A DNA stretch of 64,000 nt from CAIYUC01 sp963682005 (GCA_963682005.1 OY820914.1:1550001-1614000); one strand, 5' to 3'. Shown: positions 1-11,700, counted from the first letter of the stretch. The notes: generated by a model not told the origin, from the letters alone. Made by a program: numbers and translations.

Positions 1-999
1 GACGGTCAGGATTGTGAGTATGCCGACCAGAACTTCGAACCGCTGAATGATATGCCAACAGCTGCATTTTATTTCAACGGACTGATCGTTGACGGGGAGA
101 ACGGCGGTACAGTATCCGGAGGCACCACCATTAATAACGGCGAAAGCACCGGGGCGTTATCTTTGTCAGGACAGGTCGGCACAGTGCTTAAATGGCAAAG
201 GCAATTCAACGGCGGCGGATATTACGACATTCCTTCAACAGCAGGACTTACGGTTTATTCGGAAGTGCCGTCCGCCATCGGAACCTGGGATTACCGGGCT
301 GTCACAAAATACAATGGATGCAATGAGTCATACTCTTCGCCGGCAACGGTAACCGTTCTTGCCGGTAAAATACTGAATGTAAGGGCTTACATGGAAGGTC
401 TTTTTGACTCCTATGCCGGGACCATGAAAAAGGCCCAGGATTGCATTGACGAAGCCAATACGTTCGATAAGTTCCCGCTGGATTATTGCGATACCCTCTC
501 GGTTTACCTGGCTAATGCTGATGAACCCTGGGATATTGTGCTTGAGGCCCACGCAAAATATATCAATACGGAAGGGTACATTCCCGGATTCAATGTGCCG
601 CTTTCCGGAAACTATTACATCGTCGTTAAGCATCGCCAGTCAGTAGAAACCTGGAGCGCAAACCCGGTTTCCTTCAGCGGTCCGGGCGGATCGGTCAATT
701 ATGATTTTTCCGCCGGCGCCGGCCAGGCATTTGGGAACAATATGAAGCATATGACCGAAAACTCAGGCGGCTATGCCTTATACAGCGGCGATATTACAGG
801 AATGACCGGGACCCAGGATGGCTATGTGGATATCTTTGACAATAACGACGTTTTCAACCTGGCGCAGATAGCCGGGTTCGGGTATGTTGCCCAGGACCTG
901 AACGGCGATGGGTTCGTCGATATTTTCGACATGGCGCTTGTGTTCAACAATATGCAGACCGCAACCGGTATGATTACGCCCGTTAACCCGGGGAAGTGA
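1..999 (+). CDS. Secreted protein, C-terminal part: cohesin tail, Ig-like domain, dockerin-like module B (5' truncated)
   Basis: The frame is open from base 1, so the gene begins outside the window. The first 30 or so residues match the end of the cohesin-like domains in the genes at 1141, 12737, 26234 and 30068 (shared pattern xDCEYAD...P.ND.P...YY.NG). An Ig-like segment of about 90 residues follows (bases 90-360). The last 210 residues (about 370-999) are the module shared with the three - strand beta-helix proteins at 44466, 48596 and 52735: an immunoglobulin-like stretch containing HRQSVETWSANPVSF, then two EF-hand-like loops, TQDGYVDIFDNND and DLNGDGFVDIFD, as in type I dockerins. The protein ends MITPVNPGK with no T9SS sorting domain. 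It is the only protein here with both a cohesin remnant and module B. Reading frame and homology are clear; the function is inferred. Confidence 0.9.
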   Translation, partial: DGQDCEYADQNFEPLNDMPTAAFYFNGLIVDGENGGTVSGGTTINNGESTGALSLSGQVGTVLKWQRQFNGGGYYDIPSTAGLTVYSEVPSAIGTWDYRAVTKYNGCNESYSSPATVTVLAGKILNVRAYMEGLFDSYAGTMKKAQDCIDEANTFDKFPLDYCDTLSVYLANADEPWDIVLEAHAKYINTEGYIPGFNVPLSGNYYIVVKHRQSVETWSANPVSFSGPGGSVNYDFSAGAGQAFGNNMKHMTENSGGYALYSGDITGMTGTQDGYVDIFDNNDVFNLAQIAGFGYVAQDLNGDGFVDIFDMALVFNNMQTATGMITPVNPGK

Positions 1000-1043
1000 T
1001 CCGCCGGCTCAGACTACCATTTCAAGTTTCTTTCCCTTATCAA

Positions 1044-1057
1044 AACCTGTCAGGATT
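1044..1057. repeat. Degenerate copy of the ACCCTGwCAGGGT palindrome
   Basis: AACCTGTCAGGATT lies 45 bases after the stop of the first gene. It resembles the palindrome that is common between 42 kb and 56 kb, with one mismatch between arms. It may be a decayed copy or chance. Confidence 0.35.
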
Positions 1058-1140
1058 TATAAATTCATGCACTATTATTGAATGATATTTGGGGAAATTG
1101 CAGTACATTGCATGGGTAATAACCAAATAATTTCATAACC

Positions 1141-4100
1141 ATGAAAAAGTTTGCCGCCCTCTTTGCTGCTTTCCTGATCGTATCATTTGTATTCGGACAG
1201 GCTTCAATTCAAAAAGCACCGGTTAATCCTGATTATACCAGGTATCTTCAGGACCTTCAGAACGGATCTGTTACCACCGTCACCCCCGACGGACATGGGC
1301 TGGGATATATCCCACCGGTATTAAAACCCGATTTTTCAGGATTTGTAGCACCCCAAAATCCCCTCACCCTTCCGGCTGTCTTCGATTTGCGAACAAGCGG
1401 ACGCATGACTTCAGTAAAAAACCAGGGAGGTTGCGGCTCATGCTGGACATTTGCCGCCATGGCCTCCATGGAGTCGAGATGGATCACCCTGGGGTACGGC
1501 ACGTATGATCTGTCGGAGAACAACCTGAAAAACTGCCATTTGTTTGACTGGGGTCCCTGCGAGGGCGGGAACTTTCACCTGTCGTCCGCTTACATGTCGA
1601 GAAGGGCAGGACCCATTTCTGAAACGGCGGACCCTTATTCAGAGTCTCCGCAGGCATGCACGACGGGGCTCACACCAGTAGCATACGAGACAAGTGCCTG
1701 TTACCTGCCGGATGACCCGGCAACGATCAAACAAATTTTATATGACAACGGAGCGATCCATACTGCGTTTTACTGGAACGCCTCTTATTATAATGCATCA
1801 GATTACACCTATTACTTTGACGGTGCCGAAAATACAAACCATGCGGTAACCATTGCAGGATGGGATGATACAAAAGTAACCGCCGGAGGCACCGGCGCCT
1901 GGCTGATCAAAAACAGCTGGGGTTCATCATGGGGCAATAGCGGGTATTTCTATATTTCATACAACGATTCCAGGATTCTCACGGATAATGGATATTTCCC
2001 GACAAGAATGGTCTACTCAGCGAATTCAAAAATCTACAACTATGATGATTTCGGGATGTTCGCCAGTTTTGGCTATGGCACCAGCATCGCTTACGGTCTT
2101 GTGAAATTCGTTGCATCGAACAATTACCCTGTCACCAAAATCGGCACCTGGATCAATGGAAGTAACGCCACCTTTGATATTGAAGTGTATGATAATTTCT
2201 CAGGATCGGTCCTGTCGGGGCTGCTTGGAAGCCTCACGGGCCAGACCAGCACTTTTCCCGGGTACTATACGTTCGATCTTCCGGCGTCCATTCCCATGAC
2301 GACCAGCAATGATTTTTATGTCAAGATAAAATACACCACCCCTTCTTTTAATTACCCGGTACCGATCGAAATGGTTTCGACGGGTTATGCAACCAATGTG
2401 ACGATTCAGACGGGTGTTTGCTGGCTCAGCAGTGACGGGACATCATGGACACCCATCGGGGGCGGTACATCCTATCCGTATGACCTGTGCATAAAAGCCT
2501 ATGCCGTCCAGTCATCCGGGAACCTTCCACCGGTGGCTGATTTTACGGTTAATAATGTATCTCCCTACCTGAACCAGGCCATTATATTTACTGACCAGTC
2601 GACGAATACACCAACATCATGGAACTGGTCTTTTTCTCCTTCCACGGGTACTTATGCTACAGGATATACATCGGCATCCCAGAATCCACATGTTTACTTT
2701 TCCGCACCTGGTCAGTATTCCGTAACGCTCCAGGCGACCAATGCCAATGGAACAGGATCCCTGACAAAAACGAATTACATTACAGTGTCATATAGCCCGT
2801 TAACGGGCTGGGTTGTCCAGGCATCCGGATTTCCGGCCGCAAGCAGGGGGATCCACGATATTTATATTGTGAACCAGGATGTAGTATGGGCAACTGCATA
2901 TGATGGCACGGATCCATTTGCAGCATGTTCCGATTTCACCCGCACGACAAATGGCGGCACCTTATGGGTTGCAGGTAGCGTTACAAATACAACAGGATTA
3001 AACAACAGCAATATTTGTGCAATCGATGCAAATACAGCCTGGGCTTCCTATTACCTGGTTTCAGGAACAAATCCCCAGGGAATATTTAAAACTGTCAATG
3101 GTGGTGCAACCTGGTCCAGGCAACCCACTGCATCCTTTTCTAATGCTGCATCCTTCCCGGATTTCGTTCATTTCTGGAATTCCAATGAAGGTGTTTGTGT
3201 AGGTGATCCCATCAATGGTGAGTTTGAGATCTACATTACAACGAATGGAGGAACCAATTGGAGTCAGGTTTCCGGTTCCAATATTCCAAACCCAATCAGT
3301 GGTGAATTTGGAATTATGGATTTTTATGATGTTTATGGCAACACAGTCTGGTTTGGTACCAATTTAAGCCGGGTCTACAAATCGACAGACAAGGGGCTGA
3401 CCTGGAGTTTGTCTACAGTGACCCCTTTACCTAATAAATATGTCCGCCCCCAATTCGCAAATGCCCTCAAAGGGCTCGTTCAGGATCAAAGTTCCGGAAC
3501 AACCGGTCTCCTTGCGGAAACCACCGATGGGGGATCGGCCTGGAGTTCAGTCTCATTTACCGGAAATTCATTAACATCAGGACTCTCAAATGTTCCGGGA
3601 ACAGAATGCACCTATGTGACCACCGGGGCGGATGTTGTAAACAACCGCTCGGGGGTTACCTATTCTTTCGATGGTGGTCATACATGGAATGAAATGACCT
3701 CCACACCCGGCACACAATTTCTTGCCACAGACTGGCTGAATGATTCGACCGGGTGGGCCGGTGGTTTCAATACAGATGCCACTACTGATGGAATGTTCAA
3801 ATTTGTCGGGTGCCTGATGCCGCCTCTTCTGGTTCCTGAAAATCTCCAGGCTTCCGTGAATATGGGAAATGTTCATCTTTCATGGAATGCACCTCCGGGA
3901 GCTGCAGGGTTGTCAGGATACAATGTGTACAGGAACGGAGTCATGATCAACCCGACGCTGGTCACCATCCTGTCTTATAACGATATCAACCTTCCGCTGG
4001 GAACTTACTCATATATGGTGAAAGCCGTTTACGGTTATCATTTGTCACCATCCTCTTCCCCGGTCGAGGCAACGATCGTACAAACGACCGCCCGAAACAA

Positions 4101-7100
4101 GGTCATTGTTGAAATAGGAATGGGAACCTGGGTTTCCTATTGCCCGGGAGCACAAATGGGTACAAGTGACCTGGTCGCCAACGGATGCCAGGTAGCCGTC
4201 ATACAGTATCACAACAGCGATATTTTTGCAAATGCCAGCGCCACGGCACGGAATAATTACTACTCCATTACAGGGTTTCCTACAGCCATGTTTGACGGCC
4301 TTCTCAGCTATGTCGGGGGAAACCACTCCGCCAGCTTATATCCGCAGTACCTTCCGCTTTACCAGCAGCGATATGCTGTTGCTTCACCATTATCCATCGA
4401 TATAGCAGGAAGCAGTTCAGGTAACGCGTATAATCTCGTGCTGACTGTTCATAAGCTGTCCACCATTACCTCAACCTCCCTGAAACTGCAGGTAGCACTT
4501 ACGGAAACAAACATTCCCTATAACTGGCAGGGACAGACCCACGTGGATAATGTGGAAAGACTGATGGTTCCGGATGCGAACGGAACGACCGTCAGCTTTG
4601 CATCCGGAGATACCCAGATCATAACCCTTTCCTTTACAAAAGACGAAACCTGGGTAACAGGTAACTGCGAAGTGGTAGCCTTTGTTCAGGATAATACTAC
4701 AAAAGAAATCCTGAACGGATCCAGTGTCCTTCTCCCACAGCTTGTGCCATATCCCGTTCCCAACGGGAGGACCGGGGTTACCCGATATGACGGGCAAACG
4801 AATGCCAGCCCCCAGAACAGGATTTACTTATATCCGGACGGAACCATTGGTTCAACTTTCATTTTCGGCATGGTTGAAACATCATTTACGGACCGGGGAA
4901 CAGGATATTCTTATTTTAACGGCGGTTCATGGAGTTCTTTCCCGACTGCACGGATAGAGACCATCAGGACGGGATGGCCTTCCTACGCCCCGCTGGGGGC
5001 TTCAGGGGAAATGGTCCTGTCACATACGGGCTCCAATCTCAATATTTCGAAAAGAACAGCCAAAGGAACCGGTTCCTGGATCCATACCACCCTTTCACCC
5101 CCCGCTGGTGCGTCGGGCGTATTATGGCCCAGGATGATCACATCCGGGACCGGCCATGACCGGGTTCATGTATTGGCCGTCACGACTCCCATTGCCAGCG
5201 GAGGAACCTTATACCAGGGGCTTGACGGTGCGCTGGTCTATAACAGATCGCTCGACGGAGGCGCCACATGGTCCGGCTGGCAACTGCTTCAGGGCATGAC
5301 CGCCACGCAGTACTATGGATTTATGGCAGACACCTATTCATGGGCAGAACCCAAAGGAGATACAATCTGCTTTACAGCCGGTGAAAACTGGCATGACCAG
5401 TTCCTTATGAAATCGACCGATAACGGTACAACATGGACAAAGACGGTCATCTGGCCCTGCGCATACAATACTTATTACCTCAGCTCCGGGGTTCCTGTCG
5501 ATGCATTTTACTGTTCAGACGGATCGGCTGCAGTTGCACTTGATAATGCCGGGAAGGCACATGTGATCTTCGGACGCTCCCAGGCGATCAGTGACGGGAC
5601 ATACAAGAGTTATTTTCCCAGGACGAGCGGATTAATATACTGGAATGAGGATAAACCCCAACTGCCCCAAAGCCTGGATTCCGCAACACTGGTCTCTGCA
5701 GGGGCCTGGCTGGCCGGAACCCAGGATCCCATGGTCTGGTACAGTACCGCAACACTGCCCAATTACGGCACATCCATGACCACGATGCCGAACCTGGTCA
5801 TCGATAATTCCAACCGCCTTTTCGCTGTTTGGTGCGGGGTCACATCCCTAACCGATCCGAACGGATCCCTGCTGAGGCATATTTATGCGAGGGCCTCCGT
5901 CGCAGACGGGAACTCCTGGTGCGATAACATCGTTGACCTGACCGGAACCGGCTACACAGGGAAAGAATGCGTTTTCCCCAGCATGGCAGCCCGAAGCAAT
6001 GATAACCTGTTTTTGACCTTCCAGACCGATTCACTGGGAGGAAGCTGGGCCAGGGGCTCTCAAAATCTCGTTGACAATAACTACATTCAATTTGTTACAG
6101 TCCCGAAGAATGATCTGCTTTGCACAGGAAATGCTCCGCCGTCAAATTTAGTAGCAGGGAATAATTTTCAGACGATCATTCCGCTTAACTGGCAGTATCC
6201 TTCGGATAAGAGCGGGGGCAAAGCAGACCAGGGAAACATGCAGGGGAGCGCCAATGAACAGCAGAGTCCTTCCATCGTTCCTGATTATTATAAGATCTAC
6301 AGGAGAACAGGCACCTCTGGCAATTTCTCCCAGGTCGGCAGTACCCTCAATTATATCAACTTCAATCCGCCTACCTGCTTTACCGACGCCGGCCGGTCAA
6401 AAGGGATCGCGTATTATTACAAAGCAACCGCTGTGATCAATGGTGCCGAAACCGGATTCTCAAACATAGTATCAGGAATCTGTGATACCGTCGGGTTCAG
6501 TGCTACAGCGGTCAATACGATGAATATTCCTGTCCTCGACGGGATCATCAATGATATGGAATGGTCAGATGCAACACAGGTCAACATTACAAATTCACTC
6601 GGGGTTTTCAACGCTCCACCTTCCCAGCCGGTTTATGCCTATGTGAAAAAATCAGGCAATTTCCTGTACATCGCACTCAAGGATCTTTCTGATGTTACGG
6701 ATGACCTTGATGAAATGGGCTTTTATTTCGATAATGATGCTGATCATGTTTTTGATGATACCGATGGGAATTTATGGATCGACAAGCAGGAGGACAATTC
6801 GGTACGGATCAGGTACAGGCAGATCTCGGGCACCTTCCCGTATAACCTTACATTTGCAGCAACCTTATTGAATCCTGCTGGTGTAACGGCCGCCATGGGC
6901 ATGAATTCCGGTCACCGCGAGTATGAGGTCAGGATCGATCTCCTGGCAAGTCCGGTGCAGCCGCTCAATAATGCACTGGGTTGTTATTTCTTCACCTGGG
7001 ACCAGACGGCAAATATCTTTAATGGTTACTGGCCTGACGGCCATATATGGCCAGATCCGCTTACATATGGTGAATTGAATCTCCCGCCGGCCATATTCAA

Positions 7101-8721
7101 TGCGCCGGTCACCACTGCCGGAATACGCGGTGTTCCTCACAATTCAATGGTTTCCATACCAGTCACTGTAACAGGATTCACGGCCATTACCGCACTTTCA
7201 CTGAGGCTTGAATATGACCCTACGGTACTTACTTACACCGGCTATGCAAATGCAAATTCACAACTGACAGGACTGATGGTAAATGATGTACATATCTCTG
7301 CTTCTCTTCATAAAGTAATGATGACATGGACGGATGTCAGTCCACAGACGTTGTCATCCCAGAGCAAGCTTCTTGATCTTGTCTTTACTTACGGAACCGG
7401 GACTTCCGCCCTGTACTGGAACAATGATGCCAATTCAGGAACGGATTGCGAGTACGCCGATGTATCCGGAAACCCCATGAACGACATTCCTTCAAACACC
7501 TATTACATCAACGGGGAGGTTCATTACCAGCCCGGTTACAAGGTCAGCGGAAATTACCAGTACAACAATGCAGGACAGACAGCCCTGGACAATATCAAGG
7601 TGGTGCTGAAACAGGGAAACACCCGCATGGATTCGGTCTTAACCAATACCAGCGGCTACTTTGAATTCAACGGGGTGCTGAACAACACGTACACGTTGAA
7701 AGCTTCATCCGGCAAAGCCTGGCTGGGGGTCAACGGTACGGACGCACTGAAGATCCAGCGGCACTTTGTCGGGCTTGAACTGCTGACAGAACCTGTTAAA
7801 ATACTTGCAGGTGATGCCAACAATAGCAATAGCATCAATGGAACCGACGCCGTTAAAGTGAAGATGCGGTTCGTGGGAATGGAAACAAGCTTTCTCCGTG
7901 GCGACTGGGCATTTGCCAAACAAGTGACCGGGGGTGATACGGTTATTGTGAATGGCGGTGATGTCAGCCAGAATTTCTACGGATTGTGTGTCGGGGATGT
8001 CAACGGGTCAAACGTGCCCGGTCCGGGGAAAGCGGAAAGGAATACTATTGAACTTATCAGGGACGGATTGGTTGAGTTGGTCGCAGGTCAAACAGCAGAT
8101 ATTCCGGTCAGGATAATGAATTCAGCCCGGGTTGGAGCTGTATCACTCATTCTGACCTATCCGGACGACCTGATTACGATTGAAGATGTGATCATGAACA
8201 GGAAGGGAATGATCTATAATGCCTCCGGGAGCCAGTTGAGGATTGTATGGTCGGAGCTTGAACCGATGGATTTTGCTGAAAGGGACGTGCTTTTAACCTT
8301 GCGGATAAGGGCCGCAGGCATGCTGGCTTCTTCTTCCGGTGGCTTCATTTCTGAAAGCGGTTCCGAACTGGCAGATGCTTTTGGAAACCCGGTTCCATTT
8401 GTTGTACTTAGTGCTCCGGAACTGTTGTTTGTGCAGGAAAATGAAATCACGGGGGCAATGGTCAGCATTTACCCGAACCCGGCCATTGGTGTTGTTCACA
8501 TTGAATATGATCTGATTGAAAATTCGGATGTTCATATTCGCATCCTTTCCGTGGAAGGAAGAGAGGTACTCAACACGGTCTTTGCTGACCAACAGCCCGG
8601 GAAAGCCAAACAGCACCTGGATCTTCATGGTGTTGCAAATGGTGTTTATTTAGTGGAAGCGGATGTGATAGGAAGATCATCACATGAATCAAAAGTTTTA
8701 AAACTTGTTATCAGGAATTAA
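1141..8721 (+). CDS. Giant secreted C1A (papain-family) peptidase with PKD, propellers, Omp28-like, CBM9-like, cohesin, dockerin and T9SS sorting domain
   Basis: A 2526-residue protein with a Sec signal peptide (residues 1-20, ending VFGQA). The papain-type domain is about 76-290: oxyanion Gln95, catalytic Cys101 in CGSCW, His234 in NHAV and Asn258 in KNSWG are all present, so it should be active. A lectin-like segment follows to about 455, then PKD (461-553), a BNR-type propeller with repeated GG-x-x-W motifs (556-895), Fn3 (about 896-980), an Omp28-like domain (984-1200), and a sialidase-like propeller (1200-1660) homologous to the protein at 42528. Then come Fn3 (1660-1780), a CBM9/DOMON-like domain (1791-1980), cohesin-like (1984-2130), X module (2131-2195), dockerin-like (2196-2290), a second cohesin-like domain (2300-2430) and a T9SS type A sorting domain (2436-2526, starting near VSIYPNP). 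It is probably exported to the surface and may degrade protein there. The next gene starts 42 bases downstream, suggesting co-transcription. Confidence 0.93.
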   Translation: MKKFAALFAAFLIVSFVFGQASIQKAPVNPDYTRYLQDLQNGSVTTVTPDGHGLGYIPPVLKPDFSGFVAPQNPLTLPAVFDLRTSGRMTSVKNQGGCGSCWTFAAMASMESRWITLGYGTYDLSENNLKNCHLFDWGPCEGGNFHLSSAYMSRRAGPISETADPYSESPQACTTGLTPVAYETSACYLPDDPATIKQILYDNGAIHTAFYWNASYYNASDYTYYFDGAENTNHAVTIAGWDDTKVTAGGTGAWLIKNSWGSSWGNSGYFYISYNDSRILTDNGYFPTRMVYSANSKIYNYDDFGMFASFGYGTSIAYGLVKFVASNNYPVTKIGTWINGSNATFDIEVYDNFSGSVLSGLLGSLTGQTSTFPGYYTFDLPASIPMTTSNDFYVKIKYTTPSFNYPVPIEMVSTGYATNVTIQTGVCWLSSDGTSWTPIGGGTSYPYDLCIKAYAVQSSGNLPPVADFTVNNVSPYLNQAIIFTDQSTNTPTSWNWSFSPSTGTYATGYTSASQNPHVYFSAPGQYSVTLQATNANGTGSLTKTNYITVSYSPLTGWVVQASGFPAASRGIHDIYIVNQDVVWATAYDGTDPFAACSDFTRTTNGGTLWVAGSVTNTTGLNNSNICAIDANTAWASYYLVSGTNPQGIFKTVNGGATWSRQPTASFSNAASFPDFVHFWNSNEGVCVGDPINGEFEIYITTNGGTNWSQVSGSNIPNPISGEFGIMDFYDVYGNTVWFGTNLSRVYKSTDKGLTWSLSTVTPLPNKYVRPQFANALKGLVQDQSSGTTGLLAETTDGGSAWSSVSFTGNSLTSGLSNVPGTECTYVTTGADVVNNRSGVTYSFDGGHTWNEMTSTPGTQFLATDWLNDSTGWAGGFNTDATTDGMFKFVGCLMPPLLVPENLQASVNMGNVHLSWNAPPGAAGLSGYNVYRNGVMINPTLVTILSYNDINLPLGTYSYMVKAVYGYHLSPSSSPVEATIVQTTARNKVIVEIGMGTWVSYCPGAQMGTSDLVANGCQVAVIQYHNSDIFANASATARNNYYSITGFPTAMFDGLLSYVGGNHSASLYPQYLPLYQQRYAVASPLSIDIAGSSSGNAYNLVLTVHKLSTITSTSLKLQVALTETNIPYNWQGQTHVDNVERLMVPDANGTTVSFASGDTQIITLSFTKDETWVTGNCEVVAFVQDNTTKEILNGSSVLLPQLVPYPVPNGRTGVTRYDGQTNASPQNRIYLYPDGTIGSTFIFGMVETSFTDRGTGYSYFNGGSWSSFPTARIETIRTGWPSYAPLGASGEMVLSHTGSNLNISKRTAKGTGSWIHTTLSPPAGASGVLWPRMITSGTGHDRVHVLAVTTPIASGGTLYQGLDGALVYNRSLDGGATWSGWQLLQGMTATQYYGFMADTYSWAEPKGDTICFTAGENWHDQFLMKSTDNGTTWTKTVIWPCAYNTYYLSSGVPVDAFYCSDGSAAVALDNAGKAHVIFGRSQAISDGTYKSYFPRTSGLIYWNEDKPQLPQSLDSATLVSAGAWLAGTQDPMVWYSTATLPNYGTSMTTMPNLVIDNSNRLFAVWCGVTSLTDPNGSLLRHIYARASVADGNSWCDNIVDLTGTGYTGKECVFPSMAARSNDNLFLTFQTDSLGGSWARGSQNLVDNNYIQFVTVPKNDLLCTGNAPPSNLVAGNNFQTIIPLNWQYPSDKSGGKADQGNMQGSANEQQSPSIVPDYYKIYRRTGTSGNFSQVGSTLNYINFNPPTCFTDAGRSKGIAYYYKATAVINGAETGFSNIVSGICDTVGFSATAVNTMNIPVLDGIINDMEWSDATQVNITNSLGVFNAPPSQPVYAYVKKSGNFLYIALKDLSDVTDDLDEMGFYFDNDADHVFDDTDGNLWIDKQEDNSVRIRYRQISGTFPYNLTFAATLLNPAGVTAAMGMNSGHREYEVRIDLLASPVQPLNNALGCYFFTWDQTANIFNGYWPDGHIWPDPLTYGELNLPPAIFNAPVTTAGIRGVPHNSMVSIPVTVTGFTAITALSLRLEYDPTVLTYTGYANANSQLTGLMVNDVHISASLHKVMMTWTDVSPQTLSSQSKLLDLVFTYGTGTSALYWNNDANSGTDCEYADVSGNPMNDIPSNTYYINGEVHYQPGYKVSGNYQYNNAGQTALDNIKVVLKQGNTRMDSVLTNTSGYFEFNGVLNNTYTLKASSGKAWLGVNGTDALKIQRHFVGLELLTEPVKILAGDANNSNSINGTDAVKVKMRFVGMETSFLRGDWAFAKQVTGGDTVIVNGGDVSQNFYGLCVGDVNGSNVPGPGKAERNTIELIRDGLVELVAGQTADIPVRIMNSARVGAVSLILTYPDDLITIEDVIMNRKGMIYNASGSQLRIVWSELEPMDFAERDVLLTLRIRAAGMLASSSGGFISESGSELADAFGNPVPFVVLSAPELLFVQENEITGAMVSIYPNPAIGVVHIEYDLIENSDVHIRILSVEGREVLNTVFADQQPGKAKQHLDLHGVANGVYLVEADVIGRSSHESKVLKLVIRN

Positions 8722-8763
8722 AATATTTCCGATCTTAACACCCAATTTTAACATAAACCTTTT

Positions 8764-11700
8764 ATGAAAAGAAGATACCTGTTATTTCTGATGGTATTGT
8801 TTGCCCCTGCGTTGTTCTCTCAACCCTGGCTGAAAAACCTGCCACAGGACAAATTAAAAAAGGAGCTGACCTTGTATGATTACAGGAAAGCCTTTGACGA
8901 ATACTGGGCTCCTTTCAAGGTAGATAAAGGATATTACATGGAAAACGGGGTTAAAAAGAAGGCTGCAGGATGGAAACAGTTCAAACGGTGGGAATATAAC
9001 ATGGAAGGTCAGATAAACCCGGCGACAGGTGCATTCCCGGAAAAAACCGCAGAGCAGGTATATGAAGAATACCTGCAAAAAAATCCGGACATAAAATCTC
9101 CTGCATCCCTCACTGCAAATTGGGTTTCCAAAGGGCCGATCGTTTCCGATGGTGGTTATTCAGGTATCGGGCGGCTGAACTGCATCGCTTTTCATCCGTC
9201 CAATAACAGCATGTACTGGGTCGGAGCGGCATCAGGAGGCTTATGGGTGACAACCAACAACGCGTCATCCTGGATTTGCCTGACCGATAATAACGGGGTG
9301 CTTGCAGTAAGCGATATTGTAATTCCGACCGATTTTGCCACATCGAATACGATCTACATTGCCACCGGCGACAAGGATCACTGGGATAACCGAAGTATCG
9401 GAGTCCTCAAATCGACCAACGGGGGAACGACCTGGAATACAACAGGGATCACGTTTGCATTAGTTGACAATAAAATGGTTTACCGTCTCCTGCTGGATCC
9501 CGGGAACAACCAGACACTGATCGCGGCAACATCCAACGGAGTGTATAAAACCACAAATGGCGGAACTACATGGAGCACTCTTCTGACCTCAACAGTATTT
9601 ATCGACATGGAATACAAGCCGGGCGATTTCAATACGTTATACGGATCAACAACCGGTGGGGAAATATGGTATTCCTCGAATGGAGGCGGAAACTGGACAA
9701 GAGCTTTTTACGATGCTTCAGCAAAAAGGATCGAACTGGGGGTTTCTGCAAACCAGCCAACATGGGTATACGCACTTGCCGCTGCAGCAAACAATGGACT
9801 GTATGCCATATACAAATCGACAACCAGCGGTACCAGCTATTCACAGGTTTTTGCAGGTACCACGCTGAATTTGCTCGGCTGGAATTCTGACGGCATGGAT
9901 TCCGGAGGACAGGGCTGGTATGACCTGAGCCTTGCGGTTGTACCGACCAATGCAAACATCCTGCTTGTAGGAGGTGTCAATACATGGCGGTCAACAACGG
10001 GCGGAACATCCTGGTCAATCGTAAACCACTGGTGGGGAGATGGTGTTCCTGCAGCACATGCGGATAAACACAACCTCGTATTCCGCAGCAACGGTGACCT
10101 GTTTGAGTGCAACGACGGAGGAGTTTACCTGTCGTCAAACAACGGAACCAGCTGGACGGATAAATCCAACGGGATTGTTTCAAGCCAGATGTACAAACTG
10201 GGTGTTTCACAAACCGTTTCCAATGAAACGGTCACCGGGCTGCAGGATAACGGCACAAAGCTTTACACCTCGGGCTTCTGGTATGACATCATCGGAGGAG
10301 ACGGTATGGAATGCCTGATCGATTTCGATAATAACAATATCCAATATGGCTCCTATGTTTACGGTGAGATTTACAGGACGACAGATCATTGGACTACCTC
10401 AACAATGATTCAACCACCTTCATCGGGGGACGGCGCCTGGGTGACGCCTTACATGATTGACCCGACAGCTCCCATAGTATTGTATGCAGGATATACTAAT
10501 ATGTGGAAAACCACCGACCGGGGCAACACCTGGACACAGTTGGGAACGTTATCCACCTCGGATAAAATCCGTTCCATGGCCATCGCACCTTCCTATGCAC
10601 TGAAAATGTATGTTGCCTCAACAAATACAATCTGGATGACTCAGGATGGCGGTACCGTTTGGACGAACATAACCGGTACATTGCCTGTAGGCAGCGGGAA
10701 CATCACATCCATTGCGGTTCAAAACAATGCATCTGGTACTGTATGGGTCACCCTTGGCGGCTATAATTCAACCACCGTTTACCAATCGACAAACTCAGGA
10801 ACCACCTGGACAAATATTTCCACGGGATTACCTTCACTTCCGGCCTATTCGATCGTTCAGAACAAGCAATCCACATCGGAGGTTCAACTGTATGTGGGAA
10901 CAGAACTTGGCGTTTATTTCAAGAAAGGCTCCAGCAACTGGGTCCCGTTTAATACAGGGTTACCGAACCTGAAGATCGGCGAACTCGATATCTATTATGC
11001 AGCCAGTTCGCAAAACAGCAAGCTGAGAGCGGCAACTTACGGGCGCGGACTTTGGGAGACATCGGTTTATTATCCTGACCCGCCTGTCGGGGGTACAGCA
11101 ACCTCAAACTCCCCGATATGCACAGGAACCCCGGCAACCCTGACCCTTACCGGAAGCACCGGGTCGATCTATTGGCAGCAATCGCCCACCGGTTCAGGGA
11201 GCTGGACCTACGTTTCCGGAGGATCGGGAGCAACTACGACAACCTACATATCAGGAAATTTAACAACAACGACTTATTACCGTGCCGAGCTTTCGGTGAC
11301 AGGTTATTCGGCCGCCTATTCCACAACGGCGACGGTCATCGTGAATTCCTGCGCCGGATTTGCCATTAACGGGGCTTTCCTGTATAATAATACCGGTAAC
11401 ACACCGCTGGATCTCATGTGGGTGCGGCTGAAGTCGAACGGCACCATCGTAGATTCCGCGCAGGCCAATGCATCTGGTCAATATTCATTCGCAAATAAAG
11501 CAAACGGCACATACACCATCTCCGGGCGATGCACAAAACCCTGGGGAGGGGTGAACGGCACGGATGCACTGAAGATCCAGCAGCATTTTGTGGGTATTGA
11601 GGTGCTAACGGAACCCGTGAGAATACTTGCAGCCGATGCCAATCTCAGCAACAGCATAAACGGAACAGATGCTATAAAAGTAAAAATGAGGTTCGTTGGT

